A program made the position numbers and the translations under genes. DNA of 64,000 nucleotides from the NCBI RefSeq assembly GCF_000737065.1, contig NZ_AQRC01000001.1:1-64000 (forward strand), given 5' to 3'. The notes beneath the pieces are model-generated. The model did no database searches. It was not told the DNA's origin and saw only the letters and a list, made by a program, of their open reading frames with translations. The stretch comes from Thioclava atlantica (GTDB lineage Bacteria > Pseudomonadota > Alphaproteobacteria > Rhodobacterales > Rhodobacteraceae). Each line of letters starts with the position of its first letter. The stretch's first letter is position 1. Shown here piece by piece: positions 17,291 through 24,839 of this stretch.

Positions 17291-17511
17291 GCCGCCGCCG
17301 CTCGTGAACACGATCTCCTGCGGCGCGCAGCCGAGAAGATCCGCGATCTGGGTCCTTGCATCCTCGACATCCGGCGAGCGGGCACCCCGGCCCAGTGGCA
17401 GTGGCCGCTAGAGCGATTGCCGTGCCCCGTTTCCAGGGCATGGCGCATGATCGCGGCAACCTCGGGAGCGACCGGAGTGCTGGCGTTGAAATCCAGATAG
17501 ATATCGCGCAT
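17291..17511 (-). pseudogene. Cysteine desulfurase (NifS/IscS-like) N-terminal remnant
   Basis: The minus strand starts MRDIYLDFNASTPVAPEVAA, the typical PLP-enzyme N-terminus, and in another frame continues [11 protein letters not shown] and IVFTSGG, the conserved cofactor-binding stretch. There it is cut by the IS21 fragment. A one-base frameshift lies near 17,370, and an in-frame six-base duplication (CH in GHCHWAG) near 17,395. It was the last gene of the leftward sulfur operon, whose remaining members are intact, so sulfur mobilisation from cysteine was part of the original set. Confidence 0.8.
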
Positions 17512-17547
17512 TGCCCTGCCTCCTTTTCGTTGTCGACTTACCCGGGG

Positions 17548-17973
17548 TCAGGGCCTGTAGGCCGCGTCCTGCTGCCAGCCGGTGAAGCCGGTCTGCATGA
17601 CGACGACGTTCGACCGCCCTGCCACACGCAGCGCGAAGGCTGCTTGCGCCGACAGGCTGCCAGTGTTGCAGAAGAGGATGGTCATGCGGTCCTCGGGGAT
17701 CTCGTCGATCCGGTCGAGCACTTCACGCCACTCGATGTTGACGGCGCCGGGGATCGTGCCTTCCTCGAACTGGCCAGCGTCCCGGGTGTCGACGAAGAGC
17801 GCGGTCTCGAAGACGGTCTGGTCGATCTGCTGGGGCAGGATGATCCCGGACTCGTATTCCGAGAACATCATGTATTCCTGCATGGCCTCGATGGCGGCGT
17901 CCTGTGCCAGCGCGGGCGCTGCGTGCAGCCCGAGCGCGACGGTCGTCGCCAAAAGTAGGTGTTTCAGGGTCAT
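17548..17973 (-). CDS. Exported rhodanese-like sulfurtransferase
   Basis: The 141-aa protein starts with a Sec signal peptide (MTLKHLLLATTVALGLHAAP, cleavage after ALA at about residue 23). A single rhodanese domain follows: TALFVDTRDAGQFEEGTIPG and the active-site loop FCNTGSLSAQAAF with its catalytic Cys. It probably moves sulfane sulfur in the periplasm. It lies between the desulfurase remnant and a cytoplasmic rhodanese gene, all leftward with short gaps. Confidence 0.88.
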   Translation of the reverse strand: MTLKHLLLATTVALGLHAAPALAQDAAIEAMQEYMMFSEYESGIILPQQIDQTVFETALFVDTRDAGQFEEGTIPGAVNIEWREVLDRIDEIPEDRMTILFCNTGSLSAQAAFALRVAGRSNVVVMQTGFTGWQQDAAYRP

Positions 17974-18005
17974 CCGGGGTCTCCTCCGTTCCGGTTTCTT
18001 GGAGT

Positions 18006-18302
18006 TCAGGTGTGCTGCGTGAGCCAGCCGTTCGTGTCGCCTTCGAGCCAGAGGGCGTCCCGGTGGCCGAGCCTGTTCAGGATGTCCGCGCCCTCTGTCG
18101 ACCGACCGCCGCCCTTGCCGCAGATGGTCACGGGCGTCTTTCCAGCCGGGAAGTCACCGGCGCGGTCTTCGAGTTCGGCCAGCGGGATATGCACGACGCC
18201 CGTCACATGGGCGGCGACGAAGTCTTCCGCGTCGCGGACGTCGATCAGGTGGAAGCGATCCGGATCGGCCGCGAAGGCGGCGAGCGTCAGCATCCCGGCC
18301 AT
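18006..18302 (-). CDS. Small cytoplasmic rhodanese-like protein
   Basis: A 98-aa single-domain rhodanese: FHLIDVRDAEDFVAAHVTGV and the loop TICGKGGGRS, where the Cys would carry the persulfide. The ATG at 18,302 shares one base with the stop of the DsrE-like gene, so they are translationally coupled. Pairing with DsrE-like and exported rhodanese proteins points to a relay for reactive sulfur. Confidence 0.87.
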   Translation of the reverse strand: MAGMLTLAAFAADPDRFHLIDVRDAEDFVAAHVTGVVHIPLAELEDRAGDFPAGKTPVTICGKGGGRSTEGADILNRLGHRDALWLEGDTNGWLTQHT

Positions 18303-18655
18303 CAGAACACCAGCACCTTGTCGGCGGCGAGCGTTCCTTGAGCGAGTTCGTCCATGGTTGAGCGGGTCGCTCCGTCCATCATGTCGCGCTCTGCAAGGCC
18401 GCGCGCGTCCATACAGGTACCGCACATCAGGACGCGCCCCTTGGCGGACAGGACACGACGGAGCATGCGCTCGAGGTTGTAGTAGCCATCGGGCGTCTTC
18501 TGCCCCGCCTTGGCGCAGAGCACCGCGTCGGCCATCAGGAAGACGGTAATTTCGGCCTCCGGGTCGTTCTTGGCGAGCGCGTGGGCCATCCGCAGGCCGT
18601 TGAAGCTGCGCTCGGTTCCATAGGGTGGGTCGTTCAGAAGGATCAGATGTTTCAT
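18302..18655 (-). CDS. DsrE/DsrF-like sulfur-carrier family protein
   Basis: The 117-aa protein has the DsrE fold: MKHLILLNDPPYGTERSFNG at the start, TVFLMADAVLCAKAGQKTPD in the middle and RVLMCGTCMDARGL, where the Cys of CGTC sits at the usual sulfur-carrier position. Members bind sulfane sulfur and hand it to partners such as TusA or rhodaneses. The start is 9 bp from the upstream gene's stop; its stop overlaps the small rhodanese start. Confidence 0.87.
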   Translation of the reverse strand: MKHLILLNDPPYGTERSFNGLRMAHALAKNDPEAEITVFLMADAVLCAKAGQKTPDGYYNLERMLRRVLSAKGRVLMCGTCMDARGLAERDMMDGATRSTMDELAQGTLAADKVLVF

Positions 18656-18664
18656 CTTGGGTCC

Positions 18665-19381
18665 TCAGGCCGGGGCTCGCAATTCGAGATCTGAAAGGAA
18701 GGCTTCGATGCGCCGGGCATTGGCGCCGCGGTCGATCTGCCCAAGGCGCGAGCGTGACCGCATGTCGATGCGGCTCCCTGTCTCGATGTCGGTAACCCGA
18801 ACAGCAACCTCGTCCTCGAAACCGAAGACACGGCTTCGGGCGATGGCTTCGATCTGGTTTTCCGCAGGGTCGGCCGAGAGAACCTCCCAGCCACGCGTTT
18901 CGACAAGGGTCAACGCCTCTGCGAATGCATCCTCGACCGGGATCGGAAGGTCCAGCGGGCGCACGTCCGGATAGGCGGAGCGTTGTGGCTCGGCATTCTG
19001 CGCCGGGTAGTCCGTTGGGGTCGCGGTGAACCAGTAGACCGGCGGGTCTTCGGTATCGGTCGAGATGTCGTTTATCGGCGGCGTCGTCCGAGCGGCGATT
19101 TCGAAAGCCACTCCGAGACCTGCAACGGGTAATGACAGGATAAGGCCAATCAGCGCAATGCTGGCACCGCGCCTCTTGCGGATAGCCCGCACCAAGGTCG
19201 CGAGCGCTGCGACGACCCCCATTAGCGCCGCCCAGACACCCCAACCGGCGATGTCATAGGCTTGCGGCCAAGGCCAGCCGCCCGCACGATAACCCCAGAC
19301 GGACAAAGCAAGAAGTGCAAGGGACGCAAGGCCCAGAAGGATCGCCGCAAAGCCGAAGCGTCGCGTTATGAATTCAAGCAT
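18665..19381 (-). CDS. DUF1499 membrane protein
   Basis: The 238-aa protein has three membrane segments in the first 100 residues (about 10-30, 42-64, 74-97) and then a soluble DUF1499 domain with PPINDISTDTEDPP, RPLDLPIPVEDAFAEALTLV and RSRLGQIDRGANARRIEAFL. The biochemical role of DUF1499 is not established. The start overlaps the MFS stop by 8 bp, so it is firmly within the operon. Confidence 0.85.
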   Translation of the reverse strand: MLEFITRRFGFAAILLGLASLALLALSVWGYRAGGWPWPQAYDIAGWGVWAALMGVVAALATLVRAIRKRRGASIALIGLILSLPVAGLGVAFEIAARTTPPINDISTDTEDPPVYWFTATPTDYPAQNAEPQRSAYPDVRPLDLPIPVEDAFAEALTLVETRGWEVLSADPAENQIEAIARSRVFGFEDEVAVRVTDIETGSRIDMRSRSRLGQIDRGANARRIEAFLSDLELRAPA

Positions 19382-20675
19382 CTGTCTCTTCCTGATCGGG
19401 GGCGGGATTCAAGCGCGGGTGCGTTTCTTCCATTCCAAGGATCAACCAGAGCCCTGAAAGCGCCATGGCGAAGCCTGTCAGCCAGAATCCGGCCTGAAGC
19501 ACGCCGGTAACATCGGCGATCACCCCCATGGCCAGCGCCCCAATGGCATAGCCGAGGTCGCGCCAGAATCGGTAAACTCCAAGCGCTGAGCCGCGCCAAG
19601 AGGGGTGCGCGATGTCGCCCATCGCCGCAATAAGTGTCGGGTAAAGCAGCGCCATGCCGAGCCCGGTTACTGCTGCGGCAACGGCCCAGTCCGTGGGCGT
19701 GGCGAGAAACGGGAAGGCAAGAACACCGCCAGAGCAGAGGAAAACGCCAGTGACCGTCGGCCATTTGCGCCCGACAGCGTCCGATAACGGTCCGGTCCAC
19801 AATTGGCTACCGCCCCAGACGAACCCGTAGATGCCCGTGATCCAGCCAATCTCGATCAGGCTCGCTCCCTGCGACACGAGGAAGACCGGCACCAGCCCCC
19901 ACATCAGCGCGTCGACAAATTTCTCGACGCTTCCCGCCTGCGCCAGCGACATGAATGTTCGGTTGCGCCATGAAACGAGGGCAAAGATCTGGCCGACGGA
20001 CGGGTTGTCGGGGCCCGTGGCATAACGCGGCTGCGGGCCGCTGGTGATGCCCGCCTTGTGACGTGCGGCTTCGGCCCTGGAAAAAGGAAGCGTCTCGGTG
20101 AATGTCAGCACCGCCGCCGTAAGCGCCACGAGGATCACCGCAAGGCCAAAAGCGAAGAGACTGGTCCGCGGATCGAAATAGCTGGCTAAGTAGCCGGTCA
20201 AGAGTCCGGCCAGGGCCACGCCGCCATAACCGGCGAATTCATTGAAACCGGACGCCATTCCGCGCTGCGAGCTTTTCACGATGTCCATCTTCGCGGTAAC
20301 GGTCATCGACCAACAAAACCCTTGGTTGACCCCCAACAAGACGTTGGCCACCACAATCCATCCCCAGTTCGGGCCCCAGAGGATCATGAACGGGATCGGA
20401 AATGCCGCCAGCCAGCCCCATATCAAAACCCGCCTGCGTCCGACGCGCTCGGAAAGGTGGCCTGAAACGAAGTTCATCGCCCCTTTCACGATCCCGAAAG
20501 AAACGATAAAGGCGAAGATCGCGGTCATCGAACCATGAACGACACCGTATTCCGTCTCCGCCAAAGCGGGGATCACCGTGCGTTGTAGCCCGATGTTCAT
20601 GCCGACAAAGAACACCTGCAAGAGCTGTTCAAGAAAGGGGCGCAGGTTCTCGCGGATGCCGAGGGTATAAGTCAT
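19374..20675 (-). CDS. MFS transporter
   Basis: The 433-aa protein has about 12 hydrophobic segments and the cytoplasmic loop GHLSERVGRRRVLIWGW between helices 2 and 3 (MFS motif A), repeated as GPLSDAVGRKWP in the second half. Substrate is unknown; the neighbours suggest export or import of a sulfur compound or a lipid-related molecule. ATG 20,675 is chosen because longer starts would run into the hydroxylase gene; it overlaps that stop by 4 bp. Confidence 0.88.
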   Translation of the reverse strand: MTYTLGIRENLRPFLEQLLQVFFVGMNIGLQRTVIPALAETEYGVVHGSMTAIFAFIVSFGIVKGAMNFVSGHLSERVGRRRVLIWGWLAAFPIPFMILWGPNWGWIVVANVLLGVNQGFCWSMTVTAKMDIVKSSQRGMASGFNEFAGYGGVALAGLLTGYLASYFDPRTSLFAFGLAVILVALTAAVLTFTETLPFSRAEAARHKAGITSGPQPRYATGPDNPSVGQIFALVSWRNRTFMSLAQAGSVEKFVDALMWGLVPVFLVSQGASLIEIGWITGIYGFVWGGSQLWTGPLSDAVGRKWPTVTGVFLCSGGVLAFPFLATPTDWAVAAAVTGLGMALLYPTLIAAMGDIAHPSWRGSALGVYRFWRDLGYAIGALAMGVIADVTGVLQAGFWLTGFAMALSGLWLILGMEETHPRLNPAPDQEETDA

Positions 20676-21523
20676 TCCTCTTCCTCCACCGCGATGCGTG
20701 GGTCGAGAGCATGGCCCGAAACCGGGCCACGCAGGGGCTGGAGCAGCATCCTGTCGATCCAAAGATCACGGCGCGTGCGGAACTGTTCGATCCCGATCTC
20801 CATGTCCTGATGCCCCCTTGCCGGTTGCGCGACATAGGTGCCTAATAGCCGATCCCACCAGGGCAGGTTGAAGCCATAGTTCGAATTGGTCTCGCGCGGA
20901 TCGACGGAATGGTGGACGCGATGCATGTCGGGGGTGACCACGAACAGGCGCAGCACTCTATCAACCGGACGCGGCAGATCGATATTGGCGTGGTTGAAAA
21001 GCGCGGTCGCATTCAGGATCACCTCGAACAGCAGCACCGCGACCGCAGGCGGCCCGAGCGCCGCGACCACCGCCAGCTTTATCCCCATCGAGATCAGGAT
21101 TTCCAGCGGATGGAACCGCAGGCCCGTCGTTGCGTCGAAGTCGAGATCGGCATGGTGCATCCTATGTAGCCGCCAAAGACCGGGGACTGCGTGGAACATG
21201 ACGTGCTGAAGGTAGATCGCCGAATCGAGCACCAGCATCGAAACGAGGATGGCTGCCCAGGTCGGCCAATCAAGATTGTTGAACAGCCCCCAGCCACGAT
21301 CCTCGGCCATGACGGCCAATCCGACTGCGAGGATCGGGAAAGCGAGGCGCAGGACCACCGTGTCCACAAAGACCAGGGCGATATTGTTCGTCCAACGGAT
21401 CAAGCGCGGTATCTCTCTGCGCCGCCGGGGGGCCGCGACCTCCCACAACGCCATCGCCGCCAACACGCCCAGGAAAGCGGCAAGTCGGATCGTCGGCTCG
21501 GCAGAGAGGATCGTTTCGGTCAT
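20672..21523 (-). CDS. Sterol desaturase/fatty acid hydroxylase-superfamily protein
   Basis: A membrane di-iron enzyme of about 283 aa with the histidine clusters HVMFH, HRMHH, FHPLE and HRVHHSVD between several helices. The superfamily hydroxylates or desaturates lipids and carotenoids. It is the first gene of the leftward operon. ATG 21,523 (MTETILSAEP) is preferred: the longer TTG start would place the coding region inside the 21,563-21,588 operator. Confidence 0.88.
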   Translation of the reverse strand: MTETILSAEPTIRLAAFLGVLAAMALWEVAAPRRRREIPRLIRWTNNIALVFVDTVVLRLAFPILAVGLAVMAEDRGWGLFNNLDWPTWAAILVSMLVLDSAIYLQHVMFHAVPGLWRLHRMHHADLDFDATTGLRFHPLEILISMGIKLAVVAALGPPAVAVLLFEVILNATALFNHANIDLPRPVDRVLRLFVVTPDMHRVHHSVDPRETNSNYGFNLPWWDRLLGTYVAQPARGHQDMEIGIEQFRTRRDLWIDRMLLQPLRGPVSGHALDPRIAVEEEE

Positions 21524-21562
21524 GCGGTCGGCTTTGCTCTTGTGGTGCAGGCTAGATTCGCT

Positions 21563-21588
21563 ATCATTCAATTATTCGATTGAATGAT
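21563..21588. promoter_or_regulatory. 26-bp operator dyad between sulfur operon and ArsR-rhodanese gene
   Basis: ATCATTCAAT (21,563-21,572) and ATTGAATGAT (21,579-21,588) are perfect inverted arms with a 6-bp spacer. It sits in the only gap between the divergent genes. AT-rich dyads with ATTC/GAAT cores are bound by sulfur-responsive ArsR repressors such as BigR and SqrR, so this is the likely shared operator for both directions. Confidence 0.75.
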
Positions 21589-21608
21589 CTAATATTCCGA
21601 GGCAGTCC

Positions 21609-22271
21609 ATGTCAATTAGCCCGAAGATGGCCCTTCTCGAAGAATATGCCCTTGTCGCGCGAGCCTTGTCGGCCCCCGCACGCCTTATGCTTCTTGAGCA
21701 GCTCGCCCAGAGCGAACGCAGGGTAGAGGCGCTTGCGGAAAAAACCGGGCTCACTGTTGCGAACTGTTCGCAGCATTTGCAGCAATTGCGACGCGTTGGC
21801 CTTGTCACCAGTCGGCGCGACGGAAAGGCGATAATCTACAGGCTGACCGACGCGAGGACGCTGACGTTGTTGGGAATTTTGGGCGATGTGGCCGAAAGGA
21901 ACCTCGCACAGGTTGGGGAGATCCTGCGCGGGCTATCGAACGGCGAAGACGCGCCGGAACCGATCAACCGCGACGAGCTTGCCGCTCGACTGACTGAAGG
22001 GTCGGTGACCGTCCTCGACGTGCGCCCCGCCGACGAGTTCGCCGATGCCCATATCCCGGGCGCACTCAACATGGCCGTGACGGAGCTGGACAAGTTCCTG
22101 ACGGATCTCGACCGGAACACCGAGATTGTGGCCTATTGTCGTGGTCCATACTGTATCTACGCCCACCAAGCCGTGGCGTTCTTGCGCAAGAATGGCTTCA
22201 ACGCCCGGCGTCTTGACGGCGGTCTGCCTGAATGGCGCGAAGATGGTCGAGCCATTCGGTCGACCTCCTGA
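21609..22271 (+). CDS. ArsR-family regulator fused to rhodanese domain
   Basis: The 220-aa protein joins a winged HTH of the ArsR family (residues about 10-90; LTVANCSQHLQQLRRVGLVT is the recognition region, with a Cys in it) to a rhodanese domain (about 118-215; VTVLDVRPADEFADAHIPGA and the loop YCRGPYCIYAHQAV). The rhodanese Cys could sense persulfide and change DNA binding. It is divergent from the sulfur operon and starts 20 bp from the dyad, so it is likely autoregulated. Confidence 0.92.
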   Translation: MSISPKMALLEEYALVARALSAPARLMLLEQLAQSERRVEALAEKTGLTVANCSQHLQQLRRVGLVTSRRDGKAIIYRLTDARTLTLLGILGDVAERNLAQVGEILRGLSNGEDAPEPINRDELAARLTEGSVTVLDVRPADEFADAHIPGALNMAVTELDKFLTDLDRNTEIVAYCRGPYCIYAHQAVAFLRKNGFNARRLDGGLPEWREDGRAIRSTS

Positions 22272-22449
22272 TTTACAAAGGCCTTATTCGATGCCGCAAA
22301 GTGTTGACCTCACTATGTCAGCTCTCTGGGTGCGAGGCCTTTGAAATGTCATGACAGCTCGCCCAGACTTCGCATGGTATCTCATGATGGAAGTGGATGA
22401 TCGAAGGCCTCGGGGTTTCTTAGCATCGCCCGCGTGGTGTCAACCGTAG
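22272..22449. other. Gap after ArsR-rhodanese gene
   Basis: No gene seen. CAAAGGCCT (22,276-22,284) and AGGCCTTTG (22,335-22,343) are complementary, but the 50-nt loop makes a terminator doubtful. Confidence 0.3.
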
Positions 22450-22749
22450 GAGCAGATCATCGCGATACATAAGAATCCCCTGACCCTGCGCGCCGACGTC
22501 GCGGATGAAGCCGGGGTTGCACGCTTTCTCAAGATGATTGCGCAGAAGCTCGGCGGGCTCAATGCTCTGGTCAGCAGCGTCAACATTGCGGGGCCCACCG
22601 GTGCGGTCGATGAAATCTCGCCCGAGGATTGGCGCCGCTGCCTGGATTTCGGCCTGACGGGGCAATTCCAATGCTCGCGTCAGGTTGTGGTGCCAATGCT
22701 GCGCGCGGGAGGGTGCGCGCGCGTCTACTGCGCCCGAGTTGCTCTGTAG
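22450..22749 (+). pseudogene. Short-chain dehydrogenase/reductase fragment
   Basis: The open frame, without a start codon, reads LTLRADVADEAGVARFL, then LNALVSSVNIAGPTGAVDEI, where the NAG-like motif of SDR enzymes is recognisable, and SPEDWRRCLDFGLTGQFQCS. Neither the N-terminal TGxxxGxG cofactor loop nor the YxxxK catalytic part is present; after PMLRAGG it drifts out of family and stops. It is a central fragment of a lost SDR gene of the neighbouring catabolic cluster. Confidence 0.7.
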
Positions 22750-22795
22750 AGGTGCCGCTGGCACGCGAGAATTACGCGGGTGAGATGAGGAGGCA

Positions 22796-23371
22796 TTATG
22801 GTCGAAGACGGCGTCTATCCCGATGGCGGTGGAGGTCTGCGGGCGTGTCGATGTCAATAGCTTCTTCGGCCGAGAGTGGGATCAACGACTTGCGTGGCAG
22901 TGCGCGTATTAGCTCTCGGGCGCCTTGGTCTCGGCCCCGATCGGGCGCACGTTTCAAGTCGTCCGCAGTCAGAAGTGCTGGGGGCATCGGGATACCGTTG
23001 GATGCGCAGGCGTAGCTGCCCCCGTCGCGATTTACCAAGGCGCGGAGAGTGTCTGTTGACACAAATGGCATGTCTCCGAGCACAAACAGTGCGCGTTCTG
23101 CCTGAAGCCACGTTGCGCAGTCACGTGCCGTGTGCCAAGTATGGGATAACGGCAGGTTCGGTCCAACCTTGTGCACCTGGAACGACGGGGGAAGGGCGGT
23201 GGCCACTCTCTCGGAAGAGACAATCGCAATTAACGTGTCGCATCCCGACGCCTCGAGTGCGCGTGCGGCTGTCAGCACCAGAGGCGCGCCGTTCCAATTC
23301 GCAAGAAGCTTGTCTTGAGCGCCGAAACGACGCGATGTGCCGGCGGAGAGGAGAATGCCGAGCGTGCGCAT
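22796..23371 (-). CDS. MocA-like molybdenum cofactor cytidylyltransferase
   Basis: The 191-aa protein has the nucleotidyltransferase start LLSAGTSRRFGAQDKLL (LAAGxSxRxG...K), the GDMP-type motif LGDMPFVSTDTLRAL and a terminal IDIDTP segment. MocA/MobA-like enzymes make the cytosine dinucleotide form of molybdopterin used by xanthine/CO-dehydrogenase-type hydroxylases. A three-subunit hydroxylase and XdhC are encoded downstream, which supports this role. It lies leftward together with the NIPSNAP gene, separated by 16 bp. Confidence 0.82.
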   Translation of the reverse strand: MRTLGILLSAGTSRRFGAQDKLLANWNGAPLVLTAARALEASGCDTLIAIVSSERVATALPPSFQVHKVGPNLPLSHTWHTARDCATWLQAERALFVLGDMPFVSTDTLRALVNRDGGSYACASNGIPMPPALLTADDLKRAPDRGRDQGARELIRALPRKSLIPLSAEEAIDIDTPADLHRHRDRRRLRP

Positions 23372-23387
23372 GGCGACCGCGACCGGC

Positions 23388-23699
23388 TCAGTCGAGCGGC
23401 GAGAAGGCCGCAGGCTGAAGGAAGATGCTTTCCTGATGCACGAGATAGGACAGGATCTTGGGCACGAAGTTTTGCCATTCCAGGTCCGCGCCCAGCTTTG
23501 CCCGCTGCGCGCTGCGGTGGCCGTAATCTTCGTAGGCCCAGATGAAAGTGACGGCGTTCAGCACGCCGCTGTCACTGACCCAGCATCCGGCAAGCTTCGC
23601 ATACCGGGTGATAATGTGTAGGCCCTCTGCCTCATAGAGCTTTAGGAACTCGGGCGCTTTCCCGGGCGTGATGCGGTAGGTTCTTTGTTCGTAGATCAT
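23388..23699 (-). CDS. NIPSNAP-family protein
   Basis: The product (about 103 aa) is a ferredoxin-like dimeric alpha-beta barrel of the NIPSNAP type: MIYEQRTYRITPGKAPEFLK at the start, then FIWAYEDYGHRSAQRAKL. The family's function in bacteria is largely unknown; members often sit in catabolic clusters. The second ATG (23,699) is chosen because GGAG lies just upstream of it. It is divergent from the TetR gene. Confidence 0.82.
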   Translation of the reverse strand: MIYEQRTYRITPGKAPEFLKLYEAEGLHIITRYAKLAGCWVSDSGVLNAVTFIWAYEDYGHRSAQRAKLGADLEWQNFVPKILSYLVHQESIFLQPAAFSPLD

Positions 23700-23795
23700 A
23701 TTGGGCTCCGGCATGAATGGCGGTAAATCGCGTGCGCTGGCGCATCGTGACGAACCGAAGCTACGATCAAAGCTTGGGTTTTCGCAATCTATAAG

Positions 23796-23809
23796 TCGTC
23801 AACTGAGGA
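23796..23809. promoter_or_regulatory. Candidate TetR operator, site 1
   Basis: TCGTCAACTGAGGA in the gap between the NIPSNAP gene and tetR. It differs at two positions from the reverse complement of the perfect palindrome at 24,714-24,727, which precedes the ABC operon. This is the expected layout for an autoregulated repressor that also controls the downstream operon. Confidence 0.55.
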
Positions 23810-23877
23810 AAAGTCGCTTTGCCGTTGCTGGGAATGGCGTAATGTATGGGGCTAAAGTCGTTGCGTCCGGTGCCAGA

Positions 23878-24603
23878 ATGAACAAAAAGGGACGTCCGGG
23901 GGAAAACGTGCGGGCCAAGCTGAAAATGTCTGAAGGTTCGTCCAAAACGAACGCTACAGGAGGCAAGCCCGGTTCGCCGCAGGGGGCTGTGCGGATGCCG
24001 TTCAATGAGCGCCGCGCTCAGATTTTGGACGTTGCCTCCGAATTCTTTGCCGAGAATGGGCTTGCGGGGCAGACGCGTCAGTTGGCGGAGAAATGCGGCA
24101 TCTCCCAACGCCTCCTTTATCGCTTTTTTCCGACCAAAGAAGACCTGCTCAAAGAGGTCTATGACCAAGAGATTCTTGGCGCCTTCAAGGCTGTCTGGTT
24201 CGTTGAGCTGCAGGATCGAACGCGGCCTGTGTCCGAACGCCTCGACGCATTTTACCGCGACTATCTTCGCTCGACGTTAACCCGCAAGTGGTTGCGTCTG
24301 TTCCTGTACGCTTCGCTTGCCGAGGCGAAAATGGCGCCTGACTACATCTCCGCGATCGTCATGCAGCTGCTGGAGACCGTGATGCGCGAGGTGGCGCATG
24401 AGCGGGGCGTGGATTTGCCAGAAGACCCCGCATTGCTCCGTGAGATGGCATGGACGTTGCATGGCGCGATCTCTCACTATGCGATTCGGCGTCATATCTA
24501 TCAGAGCAGCCTGTCGCTCTCCGAGGATCAGGTGGTTTCGATGCATGTTCGCGTGTTCCTCGCGGGCTTCGAGGACATGGTCAAGATGTGCGTAGGCCGC
24601 TAA
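23878..24603 (+). CDS. TetR-family transcriptional regulator
   Basis: The protein (241 aa from ATG 23,878) has the TetR HTH: RRAQILDVASEFFAENGLAG, then TRQLAEKCGISQRLLYRFFP, with KEDLLKEVYD linking to the ligand-binding domain. The stretch before the HTH is a poorly conserved basic tail, so the true start may be internal at about 23,926 (MSEGSS) or 23,995 (MPFNE). It is followed by the catabolic operon and preceded by a candidate operator. Ligand unknown; probably the imported compound. Confidence 0.88.
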   Translation: MNKKGRPGENVRAKLKMSEGSSKTNATGGKPGSPQGAVRMPFNERRAQILDVASEFFAENGLAGQTRQLAEKCGISQRLLYRFFPTKEDLLKEVYDQEILGAFKAVWFVELQDRTRPVSERLDAFYRDYLRSTLTRKWLRLFLYASLAEAKMAPDYISAIVMQLLETVMREVAHERGVDLPEDPALLREMAWTLHGAISHYAIRRHIYQSSLSLSEDQVVSMHVRVFLAGFEDMVKMCVGR

Positions 24604-24676
24604 ACGCTGAAATCAGCTACATTTTCTTCCGAATTCATCTGTGGTGATCGCCGCAGATGCTGAAAATATTGGCGCC

Positions 24677-24689
24677 TTCCGCTGCGGAA
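24677..24689. repeat. 13-bp palindrome upstream of ABC operon
   Basis: TTCCGC-T-GCGGAA, in the gap between tetR and the substrate-binding gene. It could be a second protein-binding site or a small hairpin after tetR. Confidence 0.35.
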
Positions 24690-24713
24690 AGGAAAGCGTT
24701 AACTTTTCACTGG

Positions 24714-24727
24714 TCGTCAGTTGACGA
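24714..24727. promoter_or_regulatory. Candidate TetR operator, site 2
   Basis: TCGTCA-GT-TGACGA is a perfect palindrome apart from the central two bases. It lies 113 bp before the substrate-binding gene start and repeats the site upstream of tetR (12 of 14 bases). Confidence 0.6.
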
Positions 24728-24839
24728 ATAAATATATCGCCAATAGCGTAAATCCACATAACAAGATCAACAGGGACGGCTTGCCGCAGATTGGGCTTTG
24801 TTCGGGCTTGGGCTGAGGCGGCCACGCAAAAGGAATCGA

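Noticed and set aside
22276-22343. CAAAGGCCT/AGGCCTTTG inverted repeat after the ArsR-rhodanese gene as terminator
   Set aside because: The loop would be about 50 nt and no T-run follows.
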